Shown: positions 50,256-61,346, counted from the first letter of the stretch. The stretch is DNA of 64,000 nucleotides from Epithemia pelagica (GCA_946965045.2 OX337229.1:4030001-4094000); one strand, 5' to 3'. A program made the numbers and translations. Notes: generated by a model from the sequence alone, not told the origin.

Positions 50256-51023
50256 GGCTATCTCCACCCGAGCGCCGCTATGCTGACGTATTGGGGCTTT
50301 CTGATTGGCCTCGCTATCCGGATAGCGGAATAGCGGAGCCAAACGGAAATAAACTCCACGATCTCCGTTAAAAGAACGCCGCTATCTCGCGTTGCGCGTA
50401 CGCCCTCTCTTGTTTCGGTTAAAAAGGGGTGCGGCTTGCGGAATTCAAACAAGACAATCAACGAGAGCACAAAGCATAAACCAAAGATGGAGGACTCGTT
50501 GTTCTCCCTCTTCATTGTTGACTGTCATGGTGAATCATGTTGTTGTTCATGGCCAATGTAGATGTAGGTTTTAGTTTGCAGTCCAATCGTCCTATTGTAT
50601 TCCCTGTCCCATTTCCGATTGATTGTCTGATAATCGAACACACCAATAGTTTGAATGATGCATTTGTTTGATTGTTGCATTCCTTCCGATCCGTGATCCT
50701 CGAATCATCTTGCTGTGCATGGTTCTTGTCCCATTGTAGGAAGTTGGGAACACAACAATGGAAAAAGAGATGGTAAGCGATCGTCACAAATCAATACAAT
50801 GTGCCATTGCCATGTTTTCGACAAGAGAGATACTGTTGGCAGCAGACGTTAATTTATTTATGCCGACGGTTATATTTTTCTCCGCTATCCGCTATTTTCC
50901 CCGCTATTCGGGGCCCCAAATAGCGGCAAAAATAGCGGATAGCAGAGCTGTTTAGCGGTTAGAGGAGATGGTGGAGTTCGATAGCAGTTTTTGGACCTTT
51001 AGCGGCCCCGGGTGGAGATAGCC
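50256..51023. mobile_element. Non-autonomous Harbinger-type TIR element (MITE)
   Basis: 768 bp bounded by perfect 15-bp inverted ends GGCTATCTCCACCCG (50256-50270; inverted 51009-51023), extended by an imperfect CCGCTA block. TAA on both sides (50253-50255 and 51024-51026) fits the 3-bp TWA target duplication of PIF/Harbinger elements. Subterminal sequence is dense in CCGCTAT/ATAGCGG words, including a perfect 16-bp palindrome CGCTATCCGGATAGCG at 50312-50327. There is no transposase frame inside. Confidence 0.85.
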
Positions 51024-51162
51024 TAAGACTCCAACTCTACTCTAGAAGAACTATCTTCCTACTCCTAAGTAGGAGTAGTTTTGATCATATCCTAAGAACT
51101 AGCCTTGCTAGGAAGGACCTCGAGAGACCATATATTCTCATAAAGCGACTTAGAGGCGACTA

Positions 51163-54100
51163 ATGTACACCAACCGCAGATTTCGCAAGTTGAAGCTGCA
51201 AGTTTCCATTTTTCTTTCCCATCGGACGAGGACAATGATGGTCTCAGTGCGTCTCGGATGTCAATCCTTGAACGTGTCTCGTCGTCAACTTGGTCGCTTC
51301 ATCAATCTTCTGGGAGTGATTTCGGGATGGATTCTGGTTGGGGATCAAGCAGTCGGCCCTGTCACACACCGTCTATCCACGTTACACGACGACGACTGCT
51401 TCCCCCGCGATGCAGACATTGGCCCGACGAACAGCAATGAGTTGTGCGAGCAGTCCAGAAACAAGAAAAGCCAAGTTTCCTGGGGTGTGGTGACAGCGTT
51501 TGATCTGTATTCGACTCCACGTGTGAGCCATTCTCGCGCAAGAGGACGAATATCATGGTGGTCGCCACCTTGGCTGGATGATGAACGGTCGACGAGGCCA
51601 TCGTCCAGCACCAGAAGAACGAAATTGTTTTCACTCGCGACACCAATGGTAAACACTACTCTTGCAATATCTTCACCCTCAATACCTTCCTACGCTTCCG
51701 ACAGCCTTCCATCACAAGGCTCCCGTCAGTCGAACAAACGCAACAAGAAGAAAGACGACAATAGCGTTCAACTGCAATGGTTAGTGAACAACATTGAAAA
51801 GAATTTCTTGGGGAATCATGAATGTTCCCAGGAGGTTTGGCATGTTGTGCAACAATTGCTTGTCGTACACCAGAAACATCCCCAACGAAATGGAAACGTC
51901 AACGACGACGACAACAACAATGACAGTTCATTGGAACAAATGGGTGAATTATTGGCCGAGTTGAATGTGACCGAGGACTGCAGTCCGGCCGTCCAAGAAC
52001 GGTTGATCAAAGCTGCAGCCTTGGCTGGGTTCTGGCCGATTGCCTTGCAATGGACCTATGACCTCTTTTTGGAGCAATCCATTTTGCCAGGCGACATGGC
52101 TCAAAATGAACTTTGTACTCAATTGCGACAAGCACGACGGTACACGGAATTAAGAGACTTGGTCGAAACCATGGGACGTATTCAAAAACTACAACAACAA
52201 TCCATGTCATCCAATGCTGTCTTGAACATGTCCGCGTTCAATTTGTATCTGGCCAGTTTGACCGATCAAGCTCTGGAATACCGTCCCTACGAAAACGAGC
52301 AACAGAACGACGTGTGGTTGCAGCAAGCTTGGGAATGGATTGGACCGTTGGATAAGGCGCGGCAAAAATGGGGCGTCGTACCCGATGCTGTATCCTATGC
52401 GACCGTCTTGGAAGCGGCGGCCCAGGTTGGAAATCGGACCTTGTCCAATCTCATTTGGCAGTTTGTCCAGGATAACAAGAATCTCCAACACGACAATACG
52501 ACCTCCATTCGCCACAATGGCGTTCCCATTGGCACAGAAAGTATACTTAATGTGAATGCCTACAATGCCCGCCTCAAGACGTTGGTCTTGGGTTCGGGAC
52601 CAAGAATGAAAGGACGACAAACACAAGGAAATCCAAAACATTCCATATCATCAGATTGGGGAGAACCTGTGGTTAATCACAATCAGCAAGAGGATGATAC
52701 CTTGGCCTTGCAGCTGTGGCAAGAAATGGAACAGGACCCTTACGTCCAACCCGATCAGTATACAATTGATTTGATGCTGCTTCCCTGGATACGACAGGGT
52801 CAAGGACAGTTGCAGTCATGGAAAACGATTCAATCGTCAGTAAATGAATTTTTTGCTCGCCAGTGTCCATCGACCCTGATTGCGTCGCAAGCACTAAGCG
52901 CCTTTTTGTTGCGTCTGTGTGAAGACGGAACGAGTTCTGCGTTGTGGACTGCTCGTACCATGTTTCAAGAATACATTGGGATTCCCTGGTTTGGAAACAA
53001 TGCAGATACCCCCACGCAATCGATGCCATTAAGCTTCCCGATGCCTCAAACTCGCCATTTCAATATACTTTTGAAAGGATATCGCAAGGCACTACGGAAC
53101 AACCTCAATGCTCGCCAGGATACAGACAGCATTCATGTACGTGAGGAAGCTTGGAAACTCTTTAGCATCATGCAAACTTCGTCCTTGGTGGTACCCGATC
53201 CCATCACAGTTACCACCATGATGGGACTATGTCGTTCCTCAAAGGATCTTTGCCGTCTCTTGATGCAGTCGACATCAAGTCAAAGCCAAGGTGGAGGGGG
53301 CAAACGCAGAAAAGACAACAAGGATTGGTTGAAGACGAAACCCATCATATTGCGTGCTGCCATTACAAGATTTGGCGAACTGGGTGATGTCTCGAGCGCC
53401 TGTTGGTTGTTCGATCGTTATGGATCCTTTCATTCGCAGCAGTTGAGACTTTGGAATGTACTCTTGGGAGCCATTGTCAAGGCCTCTTTGGTAGTCCAAG
53501 ACAGTAGTAGTCACGACATTCGGTTCAAACAGTCGCATATGACAACAATCAATGTTTCTATTGCGGAAGTTTCCTCATACTTGATGGGTGGGAAGAACAT
53601 CCAAGAAAATGCATTACAACCAGGCTCCGTTGCAAAGGAATTGTGTGGCTGTACATTCCCCGAGGCAGCCACGAAGCTTCTTTCCTTCATGAACAATCAG
53701 TCGCCATGTATGTCGCAGTATGGCGTGAGTGAGAAGTTGCTCCCAGCCCCACAACCCGACTCACAAAGCTACTGCTTGGTTGCCTCAGCATTGCAACCTC
53801 AAAGTTATAAGAAGAGCGTCGAAACTGACACTTTGATACAAATGTTTCGCCAGGCTTTGGCACAGGGTATTGCAATGGACGGGCGTTTCCTCAACGCCTT
53901 GGTTCGCTGCTTTGGGGACAACATCCAGGCAGCATTAAACGTATGGAAGCAAGAGATTCGTCCTGCCTGTTTTACAGCTCGTCATGAGCTTGGTGACACT
54001 GCATCAATCTCTGAACACAACAGCAATTTGCACTTGGCTGCAGCCTATCATGGATTGTTGTATTGTGCTGGTCGAGCCTGGAGGCCAGATTTGGCGGTTC

Positions 54101-54432
54101 GAATAGTTTATGCTATGCGAAAAGAAGGACTTGAACCCAATGAAGTGTCGTTGCATTCTTACTTGGCTGGCAAGCAACAACGTCCGGACCAGGACGAGGT
54201 TCAGCTAAACAGAACTCCTCGCAGCTCAAGAGGTCAACAGAATCAACCCGCGGGAAAACAAGATGAACCGAAGTCTTCGTTTCTGGGTAAAGTTGCCAAC
54301 ATTGGTCGGCGTCGTCCATGGGGATTGGTCGCATGTCCCTATGAAGCTCTTCTGCAAGTTGAGTGTACGCAATACGATCCCAGTGACAGGCGGAGATTCC
54401 AAAATGAAGCTCGTGTTCGCATCATTGTGTGA
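51163..54432 (+). CDS. Pentatricopeptide-repeat (PPR) protein
   Basis: A 1089-residue uninterrupted frame from ATG 51163; a later ATG (MMVSVRLGC) is a possible alternative. Basic N-terminus with a hydrophobic stretch (INLLGVISGWILVGDQA), compatible with organelle targeting. PPR-type helical pairs are recognisable at 'VVPDAVSYATVLEAAAQVGN', 'VQPDQYTIDLMLLPWIRQGQ', 'TRHFNILLKGYRKALRNN', 'VVPDPITVTTMMGLCRSS' and 'PDLAVRIVYAMRKEGLEPNE', with low-complexity stretches between. PPR proteins bind organellar RNA for processing, stability or translation; diatoms have several, mostly for plastid or mitochondrial RNAs. No editing (DYW) or SMR domain is seen. The RNA target cannot be inferred. A MITE ends 140 bp upstream of the ATG. 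Confidence 0.82.
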   Translation: MYTNRRFRKLKLQVSIFLSHRTRTMMVSVRLGCQSLNVSRRQLGRFINLLGVISGWILVGDQAVGPVTHRLSTLHDDDCFPRDADIGPTNSNELCEQSRNKKSQVSWGVVTAFDLYSTPRVSHSRARGRISWWSPPWLDDERSTRPSSSTRRTKLFSLATPMVNTTLAISSPSIPSYASDSLPSQGSRQSNKRNKKKDDNSVQLQWLVNNIEKNFLGNHECSQEVWHVVQQLLVVHQKHPQRNGNVNDDDNNNDSSLEQMGELLAELNVTEDCSPAVQERLIKAAALAGFWPIALQWTYDLFLEQSILPGDMAQNELCTQLRQARRYTELRDLVETMGRIQKLQQQSMSSNAVLNMSAFNLYLASLTDQALEYRPYENEQQNDVWLQQAWEWIGPLDKARQKWGVVPDAVSYATVLEAAAQVGNRTLSNLIWQFVQDNKNLQHDNTTSIRHNGVPIGTESILNVNAYNARLKTLVLGSGPRMKGRQTQGNPKHSISSDWGEPVVNHNQQEDDTLALQLWQEMEQDPYVQPDQYTIDLMLLPWIRQGQGQLQSWKTIQSSVNEFFARQCPSTLIASQALSAFLLRLCEDGTSSALWTARTMFQEYIGIPWFGNNADTPTQSMPLSFPMPQTRHFNILLKGYRKALRNNLNARQDTDSIHVREEAWKLFSIMQTSSLVVPDPITVTTMMGLCRSSKDLCRLLMQSTSSQSQGGGGKRRKDNKDWLKTKPIILRAAITRFGELGDVSSACWLFDRYGSFHSQQLRLWNVLLGAIVKASLVVQDSSSHDIRFKQSHMTTINVSIAEVSSYLMGGKNIQENALQPGSVAKELCGCTFPEAATKLLSFMNNQSPCMSQYGVSEKLLPAPQPDSQSYCLVASALQPQSYKKSVETDTLIQMFRQALAQGIAMDGRFLNALVRCFGDNIQAALNVWKQEIRPACFTARHELGDTASISEHNSNLHLAAAYHGLLYCAGRAWRPDLAVRIVYAMRKEGLEPNEVSLHSYLAGKQQRPDQDEVQLNRTPRSSRGQQNQPAGKQDEPKSSFLGKVANIGRRRPWGLVACPYEALLQVECTQYDPSDRRRFQNEARVRIIV

Positions 54433-55316
54433 TGCTGCATCTGGACATGAGGTTTGCCAGAGACATTCGTCAAGGCCATCCTTATGTAAGTTTCCAGCAA
54501 ACTTTATGAAATACCGGATGTACAAAACGACCAGTAAGTTGGAGCCAGAGGCGTCTTGTTTGCTCCTATGTTTTTGAGTGTGCTTCTAGGTGGGAGACAC
54601 ACGTGTTTGTCGTGTTAGGTGTCCTGCTAATACTAAACCTCTGTGCACGCTACACACGCACAAAGAATATGGAACGTCTAAGCTTCCATGTATCTTAGAC
54701 GCAAAATCTCTCCATTCTCCACAGAGAATCAAACACATGAAATCACTTTTTCCACAGATACATTTGTCCACCCTGCGTCGATTCCCGGATTCGTGTTGCT
54801 TTAGAGGAGAAAACTAACCATATTTTCTGAAAGTGATGCGATGCATTGGATGTGTGTATCCCAGAGAAGATGCATGATGCAGGAAATGTTTCGCTTGACC
54901 GATATCATCATGACGGGCAATGAACCTGAAATCTCTACGTAATGCTCTATCAACCTGGAAGCTCTAGGAGTAACAAGAGTTTTGACTAGTCGAAAATGTC
55001 ACGCCGAAAAGGACATTCAGCCTGGTAAAGTGAAATGTTAAGGAACCGAGTGGACAAAGATATGTGCAAAAGGACGCTAATATCGCCGTTTACGGAGAGG
55101 CTCTGATGATCTTTCCACGATGTATCAGAAGAACAAGAAGAAGCGATCCACGCAAGGACGAAAGGCAGTTGATGAAGATCACACGGCAAGTAGTTTCCAA
55201 TGTGTATCAATGAATGTCGGATACAACATTGAACAAGCTTCTCACGGGAAAGAATCTCTATGCATGAAAAGACGACAACGAATACGCAAATGGGACAAGT
55301 ACTTCCATTGATTCCG
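54433..55316 (+). other. Intergenic region between convergent PPR and LRR genes
   Basis: Holds the 3' flanks of both genes. Short open frames (such as 55120-55311) show no features. No repeat is seen. Confidence 0.5.
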
Positions 55317-56509
55317 TCATGAGTTGGAGTCAACCTCGTCTTGACGTTCCACTAACGTTATGGAACAGCCTTTGAGATTGCAAACTTCCAGCGGTAGTCG
55401 TGGAGGCAGGTACATCAAAGAAATGCAACTTTCACAGTCCACCTGCTTTAATGAATCAAGACGCGCCAAACTGTCTGGCAGTGCTTTGAGTTTCGGACAT
55501 TTTGCGACGGAGATCATGGCCAAGCTTTCACAACGACCGATACTTTCGGGGATCGCTTCTAAACCCAGACATTTGTGAAGAACCAGATCCTCCAAGTTGC
55601 GCAGGTCGCCAATGGAGGAGGGCAAAGACTGCAGAGATATACACTTGGAGAGATCTAGCTCAGAAAGTGAGCGAAGCCCTCCAATTGATTCTGGGATCTC
55701 TTTGACAAGTTTGCATTCCTTCATGGAGAGTCTTGTAAGTGACTTGAGGTATCCAACTGATGAAGGGAGATGTTCTAGGGCCTTGCACTTGTCCAACACG
55801 AGCTCTCGCAGACTCGTGAGTCCACCAAGCGATTCTGGAAGACGACGTAGCGCTTTATTGTGATGTCCCGAAGTACCGTTGAATACTAGCCTTCTTAAGC
55901 TGTCGACAGAATCAGTTTGCGTGAGAAATAGCTTCAAACGATTCAACTACATACAAGTTAGCAAAAACGAACCTTTTGAGTTCTCCAATGGACTCAGGCA
56001 AAGATTCAATGGACATGGAATCTGTAAGGATAATCTTAATTCGTGGCAACAATCATCGCAGAATACTCATGAGTCAAAGAAAGAGCTGTAGAAAGCGCCA
56101 TCTCAATTGTACTCCGGTTCTCACAGCTCACCTCTTGTAGATTACAGAGTCGTCCCAAAGAAGATGGCAATGTTTTGAGGGCCCAGCACCTCGTCAGAAC
56201 GAGTCGCCTAAGTTGGGATAAGTTCTTCACAGATTCATGGAGAGTTGAAATGTATCTGCTGTTGTGCAGGTCCAGCTTTTGTAATTTGGAATATTTCTCC
56301 AACGAGGGCATGATGTTCCACCTCTGTTCATCACGACACCTTCGGGTACTAAGTTCTGTCGTCTCACCAGTCCTTGCATCCACAAACAGACTCACTCCGT
56401 TCATGTCATCCGAATCCTCGATAAGGATCCAGTCCGACTCATTCACTAAAACGGAGCTGTCGGACTGGTCCAAAATGTCTATGGCTGCTTCAGAATCCAC
56501 CATCGTCAT
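55317..56509 (-). CDS. Leucine-rich-repeat protein (three exons)
   Basis: Model: exon 1 56509-56113, exon 2 56021-55973, exon 3 55899-55317. Introns of 91 bp (GTACAA...TTACAG) and 73 bp (GTTCGT...GACAG) join 'CENR' to 'NSMSIESLPESIGELK' and then 'SLRRLVFNGT' in frame, giving 342 residues. Joining restores uninterrupted LRR periodicity, which is strong support. The first about 65 residues are acidic ('NESDWILIEDSDD'). Then about ten plant-type LRRs of the form LPxSLGxLxxLRELxLxxC follow, for example 'LPESLGGLTSLRELVLDKCK' and 'IPESIGGLRSLSELDLSKC'. There is no NB-ARC, TIR, signal peptide or transmembrane part, so it is a soluble LRR-only protein of unknown partner. A TTAA-type transposable element ends about 108 bp upstream of the ATG. 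Confidence 0.82.
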
Positions 56510-56616
56510 TGTTGGGGGTCGTAGTGATGGGGTGATGTGTTATGGATACCTCTCGCGGGTGCACACTTTAGAGCCATCACATCTCAATCTCACACGCTTC
56601 TTTCCGGTCTATTTAA

Positions 56617-58459
56617 CCCTTTCAGCCCGGCAAGTCAAATTTTTGACAAATATGTCAGTCATTTCACTTTTTTAGTGACCGCACAAACTACTTAACAAAA
56701 AAGTCAAAATACTCTATGGGTATATCAGTCCACGTCACTCCACGTATGCCTAATCTATAGGGAGTGTTCGCCCAGGACTCACCTCCTCTTCGTTTGTAAG
56801 TGATCATTGATCTTGTGATACCATTCGCCATTAAATCCCTTCCATTTTGGTGAGGCGGCCAGACCAAATTCGGTCGCGTGTCCTGGACACGTGCTTGGAA
56901 GAGCTTGCTCTCAAATGGGTGGCTTTGCCAGCTCTCCAACTGCCTGCAAGCGGCCCTGCGTGGATGACGGTTGGTTGTTTCATAATGTCGGACAAGCAAC
57001 AAGTACACAATCCTTTTCTCTTGCCAAAGCACATCGAATTAATGGCATTCCAGGTGAGCTTGATCCATTGCGGATTGCCATGACAATTACATTGCTCATG
57101 CTCACTCACACTTGTCTCTTTTGCTTGCTCTGCTCATTGGACGAGCGTCTGCTCATCTGCTGTGTCTCTGGCTCAGCAGCTTATTACTTGTCATTGTTCA
57201 TTTCTGTCGAAATGAGTCCATAACTTTCATTGCATTCATCCACAGACTATAAACCTTGTTTTCTTTATTCACTAGAAATAGAACTCATGTGCTAGCCATC
57301 TATATCTGTAGAGTTAAGTGCCTTCTGTATTCGTATTGTACATCTGTTTTCTGTTTTGAGCACGTCAATGACCCTCAGTTCCACCATGAACACACGACAG
57401 AGCAGCTCTTACACGCATCTACAGCTACGAATTGAATCATTCGCTGTATGACTCTAGATCTAGGTGCTGATAATTGGAAAGTAGGGTCTGGAAGCAAAAA
57501 CAACAACATGTTTGGTCGTTGAGAAATGATTGAGAATGATCTATCCTACAGAAGACATAAAAGTAACCAACCAGCCAACAATCAAACAACAAAAGAATTG
57601 CAACAAGGGGAAAGGGATAGATATTCCACTTGACCACAAGCAGCTTATACCTACTAGTCTACGCGTACAACATGAGACAAAACCAAAGGATTATGCATGA
57701 ACGAAAGGAAAGATTGCAGCAGTGATGAGAAAGAAGAAAGAAAAGGAGACAAGAAGATTAGAACTAAGCAGCAGTAGTGAGAAGTTAGAAGCGATTCAGC
57801 CCAGCATGATTCGTCCATGGTTCATACCTCATGTCATGTGCCTCGGTTTTGGGTTTTGTGAGAGACGCGAACGAGAGGGTTGCCCAATTTTGTGAGGATT
57901 CGTCCTAAACAAGAAACCAAATCCGAGGAAGCTGGACGCAAGCCGACCTTGATGTAACGGTGTTGGCAATTAGAGATACTTAGAGCTAATTGGAGCAGTG
58001 GCGGGCGACATTGAAAAAGGATAGGGTTGGGGATTTGTCTGGCCGCCTCACGAAAATGGAGGGGATTTAATGGCGAATGACCATGGACTCTACAAGAGAG
58101 TCGGGTTGTCCATTGGTGTTGATGAGACAAGTGGTTTTTGGGGTTTTGTATGAAAATGGGAAATTGGCGATTTCAGAACAAGCAGCCGTCAAAATACGAA
58201 GTTCTGACTATCGTACGAAAGTACATTACAATGCGCTTCATATGTGACAAACAGTAGGCCTATAACATATTGGTCATTGAAATATGATCGTTGCAAAATC
58301 ACAAATTTGGAAAATGACGATATTGTCATCATTTTTTGAATCACGAGTTGTTGGTCATAACTCACGTGGCATTTTGTTAATTGGATTGCAATTTTGTTAT
58401 GTATTTTTGGTGACAAATTTGTCAGTGACCGGGCCAAAAAAAGTGCCGGGCTGAAAGGG
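56617..58459. mobile_element. piggyBac-type TTAA element lacking transposase
   Basis: 1843 bp bounded by TTAA at 56613-56616 and 58460-58463. The inverted ends begin CCCTTTCAGCCCGGCA (16 bp perfect). Both subterminal regions contain a TGACAAATxTGTCA palindrome. A longer inner inverted repeat (about 46 bp, 56824-56869 with 58039-58084, containing CATTCGCCATTAAATCCC) extends the symmetry. A TTAA target with a 5'-CCC terminus is characteristic of piggyBac. No transposase frame is present, so it must depend on one elsewhere. Confidence 0.85.
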
Positions 58460-59092
58460 TTAACGGAAACATAAGCGAGAGGTACGAAGAACAGAAGTAC
58501 GGTCGGTGCACGGTGTACAGAATGTGAACCCGAGACTGACGTCAACCAAGACTGGATGGAGGATGCGCCCATGCGTGGGGGAGTTTAAATGACATGATCC
58601 GGGTCGTTAAATCTGGAAGATTATTTATGGTGGGAAGCGCGCTGATGCACGTGTTGACCAAGAAACGCACCCCGACACAACGCAATTGCCACAGACACAC
58701 TTTTCTGCAAAGAAAGTAACACCCCCAATCGAATGAAGAAAAAGACGACACAAGACACAACTTTCTGCAAGACATTAACGCCCCCCAATCGAATGAAGAA
58801 AAATATGAGATTCATCAGATTCAAGATCTCACAATCTCAAGAAGTTGTCGGGAATCGGGAATAGCAACTGGTAAGATTTCAAACCATGTTTATTGATTCG
58901 ATTGATCGCAAAAGGGATAACTATTGTAGGTGGACGAAGCCTTCACCGCGGCGTGGACACAACGATGACTTGGACACTTGCAATAGCCTTTACCGTCCCC
59001 AAGCCTCCTTCGTCCAGAGCGTTCATTATTTGAATATCAACGACTTACAAAGATTGTGTGATTGGTCGGTTGGCCACCGGTCTTGGAACGAT
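58460..59092 (+). other. Spacer with a 50-bp direct repeat
   Basis: Two imperfect 50-bp copies at 58694-58743 and 58754-58803 (both end CCCCCAATCGAATGAAGAAAAA), period 60 bp. No gene is supported. Confidence 0.6.
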
Positions 59093-61060
59093 TCACGGCT
59101 GTGGTTGACCTGTGATGGGTCTGTCGTCAGTAGAATTTCGATAGGCGTGAAGGGCATCATCGCATTCATGCAACCACGGGCACTCCTCCATGATGAGAGT
59201 CCAGGCGTCTCCATAGCTTTGCGAGGCTGTGGCTTCTGCAATAGTCAGCAAGAGCTGATACCTTCGACCATCGTCCTGTCGGATCCTATAAACAAGTTCG
59301 ACCATGGACTGCAGTCGTGGCAAGATACGGGTCGTCCATTGTTGTTTGTGGGCCAAAATGGGATCGTCCAAGGATATGTAATGAACGCAACATTGTAATT
59401 CTACAGAATCCTTGTTGTTATCGTCTTTGTTGTTTGTGGTATCATTCATTTTTGGCAGTTTGTCGTGTTCAATGGGGGTGGAGTTAGGTCTCTCGGATCT
59501 TTGGATCCAACCTTCCAGAGTGCTTGTGTTCTCATTACGCACTGACTGGGTTTTCGGTGATCCTCCACGTGTATTGGTCGTATTCGTTTTGCTTGGAGAC
59601 TGGGATTTTGCTGAGACAGAACGCTTCTGGGGGGACAGGCGATTCTCCTTCTGTGGATTCTTGTTTGGAGTTGACTTGTGTTTGGGTACACGCAGGACTT
59701 GAACCAGATCGGCCTGGGTAACATTGTACATAAGACAATAGACGACAGCTTGAATTTGTTCGTACAATGGCGGTGCAACTTTATGAAGACGACTCATGCG
59801 GTGTTTAACTTCGACAATGTTTGTTTGAACTTGCCATTCCTCGTCGTCGTCTTCAAAGTACAAGTCCCCTGTATTTTTGTCATGGAGATTCGTATGTAAA
59901 GAGATCGGTTCTTGGCAGGATGATGATGCTTTGTCCTTATTTTTGGTGCTTTGTTGCAGGGCAGTTGGCACACGAATCCATTGATCACGAAGACCATCGA
60001 CACTGCCTACAACATAAAAGAAGGGACGCGTATCACTATCTGCCTCGTTCTTGTCCTTGTTTGTCTCGTGGCTTGCCTGCTCCTGTTGACTGGTCGGACC
60101 GCCATGCCGGTTCTCTCCGTTTGTGTGGTTGCCGGTGCTTTCTTCGTCTACGGTCAGATCAATCACCACGGGTTCTGCTAAGTCGTCTGCTTGTCGCTTC
60201 TTTTGTTGTGAGTCACTTTTGGTGTGGATTGACGTGAATTGATTTTGTGCTGGTTCTCGCAGATGTTGTTTCTTCACTTGTGCGGGAGCCATGGGTTCCA
60301 CAACCGTCGTACCTGTCGTGGTAGTTTTCTTGGTAAAGGGCCACTCCATGAGTTGTTCATTTCGATGATGAATTTCGCATTGGACATGTTGTTGGAACCA
60401 ATCCAGAGCATGGTCTTCATGGCGTTTGCCAAATTGCGTATCGACCCGCGATCGTACACCTTGTTGCAATTGGGTAAATTGTGTCGACGACAATTTTGAG
60501 GCAGCTGTTTTGAGGACGGACGCTTGTCGCTTTCGAGCTTCTTGAACGGTCGAGGCAGGGGCGGTTTCTTCTTGAACGACCAACTGCTGCAAGGCCTGTA
60601 CCGTGTCCGGTCCAGCCACATGTGCCAATTCCCACAAGACAGCTTCTTCGTCTTGAGGCACAATTTCCAATCCTAACAATGTCGCATCGCGATGCAACCA
60701 GGCTTGTCCCTCGCGCCCTTGATAGACGAGTTCAAAGATGAGTTCTGGCAATACCTTGTAGGGATGATAGCCTGTCAAGGCAGCAATGTCGGAAACGGCA
60801 ATCCGTAAGGAATCACAGCGCATGCCACGGTCGTGCAGGATTGACGACGAGGATGAGGGCTTTGAGGAAGTCGAGGCAGGACGACGACGCTTTTGTGGGA
60901 TCATAATGGTAGGGGACGTTGGTGGACTCACTCCTTTTTGTTCTTCCACGGATACAGTGGTCTGTTCTCCAGCTGTATTGAAACCAATGACACAAGAAGA
61001 ACGTTTCTTTTGTGATACTGTCCGTGAATCTTCTAATTTCTTGGTTTCTCCGTTCATCAT
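59093..61060 (-). CDS. YqaJ/lambda-exonuclease-like PD-(D/E)XK nuclease with SIM-like motif
   Basis: A 655-residue protein from ATG 61060; the frame is open to 61210 without ATG, so another upstream exon is possible. A basic patch KRRR (about 57-60) may be a nuclear signal. 'SDIAALTGYHPYKVLPELIF' (about 90-109) matches the start of YqaJ-type domains. Catalytic pattern: 'GKRHEDHALDWF' (Glu215), 'VVGSVDGL' (Asp355), 'VEVKHR' (Glu417, Lys419) and 'YEQIQAVVYCLMY' (Gln motif at 433-445). Between Glu215 and Asp355 sits a long hydrophilic insertion containing 'PVVIDLTVDEE', a SUMO-interaction-like motif. Another disordered insertion (about 460-560) precedes the C-terminal helices. It probably acts on DNA ends in recombination or repair. 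It could derive from a virus or transposon, but no viral genes adjoin it. Partial convergence with short frames on the other strand is not meaningful. Confidence 0.75.
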   Translation of the reverse strand: MMNGETKKLEDSRTVSQKKRSSCVIGFNTAGEQTTVSVEEQKGVSPPTSPTIMIPQKRRRPASTSSKPSSSSSILHDRGMRCDSLRIAVSDIAALTGYHPYKVLPELIFELVYQGREGQAWLHRDATLLGLEIVPQDEEAVLWELAHVAGPDTVQALQQLVVQEETAPASTVQEARKRQASVLKTAASKLSSTQFTQLQQGVRSRVDTQFGKRHEDHALDWFQQHVQCEIHHRNEQLMEWPFTKKTTTTGTTVVEPMAPAQVKKQHLREPAQNQFTSIHTKSDSQQKKRQADDLAEPVVIDLTVDEESTGNHTNGENRHGGPTSQQEQASHETNKDKNEADSDTRPFFYVVGSVDGLRDQWIRVPTALQQSTKNKDKASSSCQEPISLHTNLHDKNTGDLYFEDDDEEWQVQTNIVEVKHRMSRLHKVAPPLYEQIQAVVYCLMYNVTQADLVQVLRVPKHKSTPNKNPQKENRLSPQKRSVSAKSQSPSKTNTTNTRGGSPKTQSVRNENTSTLEGWIQRSERPNSTPIEHDKLPKMNDTTNNKDDNNKDSVELQCCVHYISLDDPILAHKQQWTTRILPRLQSMVELVYRIRQDDGRRYQLLLTIAEATASQSYGDAWTLIMEECPWLHECDDALHAYRNSTDDRPITGQPQP

Positions 61061-61346
61061 TGACTTAAGGAAAGCATATGGATTGGTCGTTCGTGGTTTG
61101 AAATGGGTGGCTGGTTTGCAATGGGATGGACAGGTAAGAGCACCAAAGCCACAGACGTGAGAGGTGGATCGGTGCGCTTGTGTGCTCTCGGCAAGAACAA
61201 GGAAACTCAAGTTTGCGCTACTGAAAGGTCATCTGCTATCTCTAGACCTATTTGCCAGCGGATCATTCACAATCTGTCAACCATTGCAACCGAAAGAGAA
61301 TGATAGTGTTTGTGCCGTCGCGATTGTGGATGATGAGGTCGGAGCG

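Noticed and set aside
58886-59398. 170-residue plus-strand protein
   Set aside because: It overlaps the end of the nuclease gene on the other strand and has no family features.
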